From Schwartzia sp. (in: firmicutes) (GTDB lineage: Bacteria; Bacillota; Negativicutes; Selenomonadales; Selenomonadaceae), in the NCBI GenBank assembly GCA_017939945.1, contig JAGAZS010000241.1:1-6565 (forward strand): DNA of 6,565 bases, read 5' to 3'. Below are positions 6,090-6,565 of this stretch, one piece after another. The position numbers and the translations under genes are program-made. The notes below the pieces were generated by a model. The model saw only the letters and a list, made by a program, of their open reading frames with translations, made no database searches and was not told where the DNA came from. Position 1 is the first letter of the stretch. Every line of letters begins with the position of its first letter.

Positions 6090-6290
6090 ATGACGATTAC
6101 AAAGGATATGAGCATCATGGAGGTTGTCCAGAAATATCCCGACACCATCGAGGTCTTCATGAATTCCGGCATGGGCTGCGTCGGATGCGCCGCCGCGCAT
6201 TTCGAGAACATCGAGCAGGGCGCGCTGGCCCACGGCATCGACATCGACGGCCTGATGAAGGGACTCAACGACGTCGTACCGCAGGCGTAA
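6090..6290 (+). CDS. DUF1858 redox-disulfide small protein
   Basis: A 66-residue cytoplasmic protein that is a single DUF1858 domain, the small domain also described as hybrid-cluster-protein-associated redox disulfide. The pattern is characteristic: an N-terminal helix with MSIMEVVQKYPDTIEVF, then the NSGMGCVGCAAAHFENIEQ core with a CxxC pair (Cys30, Cys33), and the tail HGIDIDGLMKGLN. The CxxC could act as a redox-active disulfide or help bind metal; the exact role in this family is not established and no hcp gene is visible here. The ATG at 6090 has AAAGGAGG 8 bases upstream. The frame is open further upstream to a GTG at 6036, but that lies at the promoter and lacks a ribosome binding site. 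Length and composition are normal. Confidence 0.92.
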   Translation: MTITKDMSIMEVVQKYPDTIEVFMNSGMGCVGCAAAHFENIEQGALAHGIDIDGLMKGLNDVVPQA

Positions 6291-6321
6291 ATCAGTCACC
6301 AAAAACGCATCGAATGATATG

Positions 6322-6371
6322 CTCCCCTTATGAGAGACAGTGAAAAAACAAAACTGTCATCATAAGGGGAG
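6322..6371 (+). promoter_or_regulatory. long stem-loop sequestering a ribosome binding site
   Basis: CTCCCCTTATGA (6322-6333) pairs perfectly with TCATAAGGGGAG (6360-6371). After a small internal loop, GACAGT (6336-6341) pairs with ACTGTC (6353-6358), leaving an 11-base A-rich loop. The right arm contains AAGGGGAG, the ribosome binding site of the ATG at 6379, so the folded RNA would hide it. No T run follows the stem, which argues against a terminator. The position before a transposase-like start suggests the regulatory left end of an insertion sequence. Confidence 0.7.
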
Positions 6372-6378
6372 TATTATT

Positions 6379-6495
6379 ATGCCACACAAGCAAAAAGCAA
6401 CAACGGAAGAAAAGGTGAAACTGGTTCGTGCGTGCATCCTGGATTCTCGGAAACATGACGATGACAAATCGTTCATGAATTCCGTGAAGTATTGA
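6379..6495 (+). pseudogene. truncated transposase start (IS3-like OrfA, HTH N-terminus)
   Basis: The ATG at 6379 has AAGGGGAG 7 bases upstream and encodes 38 residues before TGA. The first 24 or so (MPHKQKATTEEKVKLVRACI and onward to DSR) look like the start of helix-turn-helix OrfA proteins of IS3/IS150-type elements: a basic start, then EEKVK.V and an aliphatic helix. The expected continuation through the second helix of the HTH is absent; instead come KHDDDKSF residues and a stop. No copy of the left-end sequence occurs in inverse orientation downstream, so the right end is missing or outside the window. I read it as an IS remnant broken near 6450. An intact 38-residue small protein is possible but less likely. 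Confidence 0.55.
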
Positions 6496-6523
6496 AAATA
6501 ATAGGAATCTTGCTCATTTGTCC

Positions 6524-6552
6524 TTGATTCATTCCTTGTCATGTTTTATAAT
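6524..6552 (+). promoter_or_regulatory. near-consensus sigma-A promoter pointing out of the window
   Basis: TTGATT (6524-6529) and a perfect TATAAT (6547-6552) are separated by exactly 17 bases. This is the best-matching promoter in the window. It would start transcription near 6559 and drive a gene to the right, outside the window. It lies downstream of the broken transposase frame. Confidence 0.6.
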
Positions 6553-6565
6553 TATCCAGATAAAA

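Larger units (their letters stand above)
6315..6495 (+). mobile_element. probable insertion-sequence left-end remnant
   Basis: The stretch from TGATATGCTCCCC (6315 on) through the hairpin to the truncated OrfA-like frame has the layout of an IS left end: a terminal sequence starting TG, a hairpin over the transposase ribosome binding site, then the orfA start. The exact end is a guess, because the right end and any target duplication cannot be seen. Homology is inferred from the short protein start only. Confidence 0.4.

Noticed and set aside
6322..6371. Hairpin as an intrinsic terminator of the DUF1858 gene
   Set aside because: No T run follows the stem; TATTATTATG leads straight into a ribosome-binding-site-spaced ATG, so a ribosome-binding-site-hiding role fits better.
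1..6565. CRISPR array, tRNA, rRNA, phage or defence genes
   Set aside because: No spaced direct repeats, cloverleaf sequence, rRNA segment or recognisable phage/defence protein seen on either strand.

Overview
The window carries ordinary biosynthetic and cell-envelope genes of a moderately GC-rich bacterium with strong AGGAGG-type ribosome binding sites. The protein sequences and gene types (aroK-aroB pair, ilvB-ilvN pair, DUF1858 redox protein, a secreted protein with short repeats) suggest a Negativicutes member such as a Selenomonas relative. That placement is inferred from general resemblance, not from any search.

Layout. Positions 1-5964 are read almost entirely on the minus strand. From the right end leftwards they hold a membrane-anchored polysaccharide deacetylase (5134-5964), the acetohydroxyacid synthase genes ilvB (3360-5067, interrupted near its 5' end) and ilvN (2854-3363), a 193-base gap, a secreted 321-residue repeat protein (1695-2660) ending at a clear intrinsic terminator, a 424-base sparsely coding gap with a promoter, and then aroK (743-1270) overlapping aroB (1-750, cut by the window edge). 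Positions 5965-6089 form a divergent promoter region. On the plus strand follow a 66-residue DUF1858 CxxC protein (6090-6290), a long hairpin that overlaps the ribosome binding site of a broken transposase start (6322-6495), and a near-consensus promoter pointing out of the window (6524-6552).

How the genes work together. AroK and AroB are shikimate pathway enzymes and look translationally coupled. IlvB and IlvN are the catalytic and regulatory subunits of acetohydroxyacid synthase, the first committed step to valine, leucine and isoleucine; their ATGA overlap also implies coupling. The deacetylase and the secreted repeat protein act outside the cytoplasm and have no evident link to the amino-acid genes.

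Most notable: (1) the first 24 codons of ilvB are present and family-like but lie one base out of frame with the rest, at a run of five A on the plus strand (4996-5000); a ribosome binding site and ATG (5006) sit exactly where translation could restart. (2) The secreted protein has six tandem units with an almost exact 20-residue period. (3) A 12+6 bp hairpin sequesters the ribosome binding site of the transposase remnant. I see no CRISPR array, phage gene or defence system, and no convincing wholly new system. The items above are the best leads.
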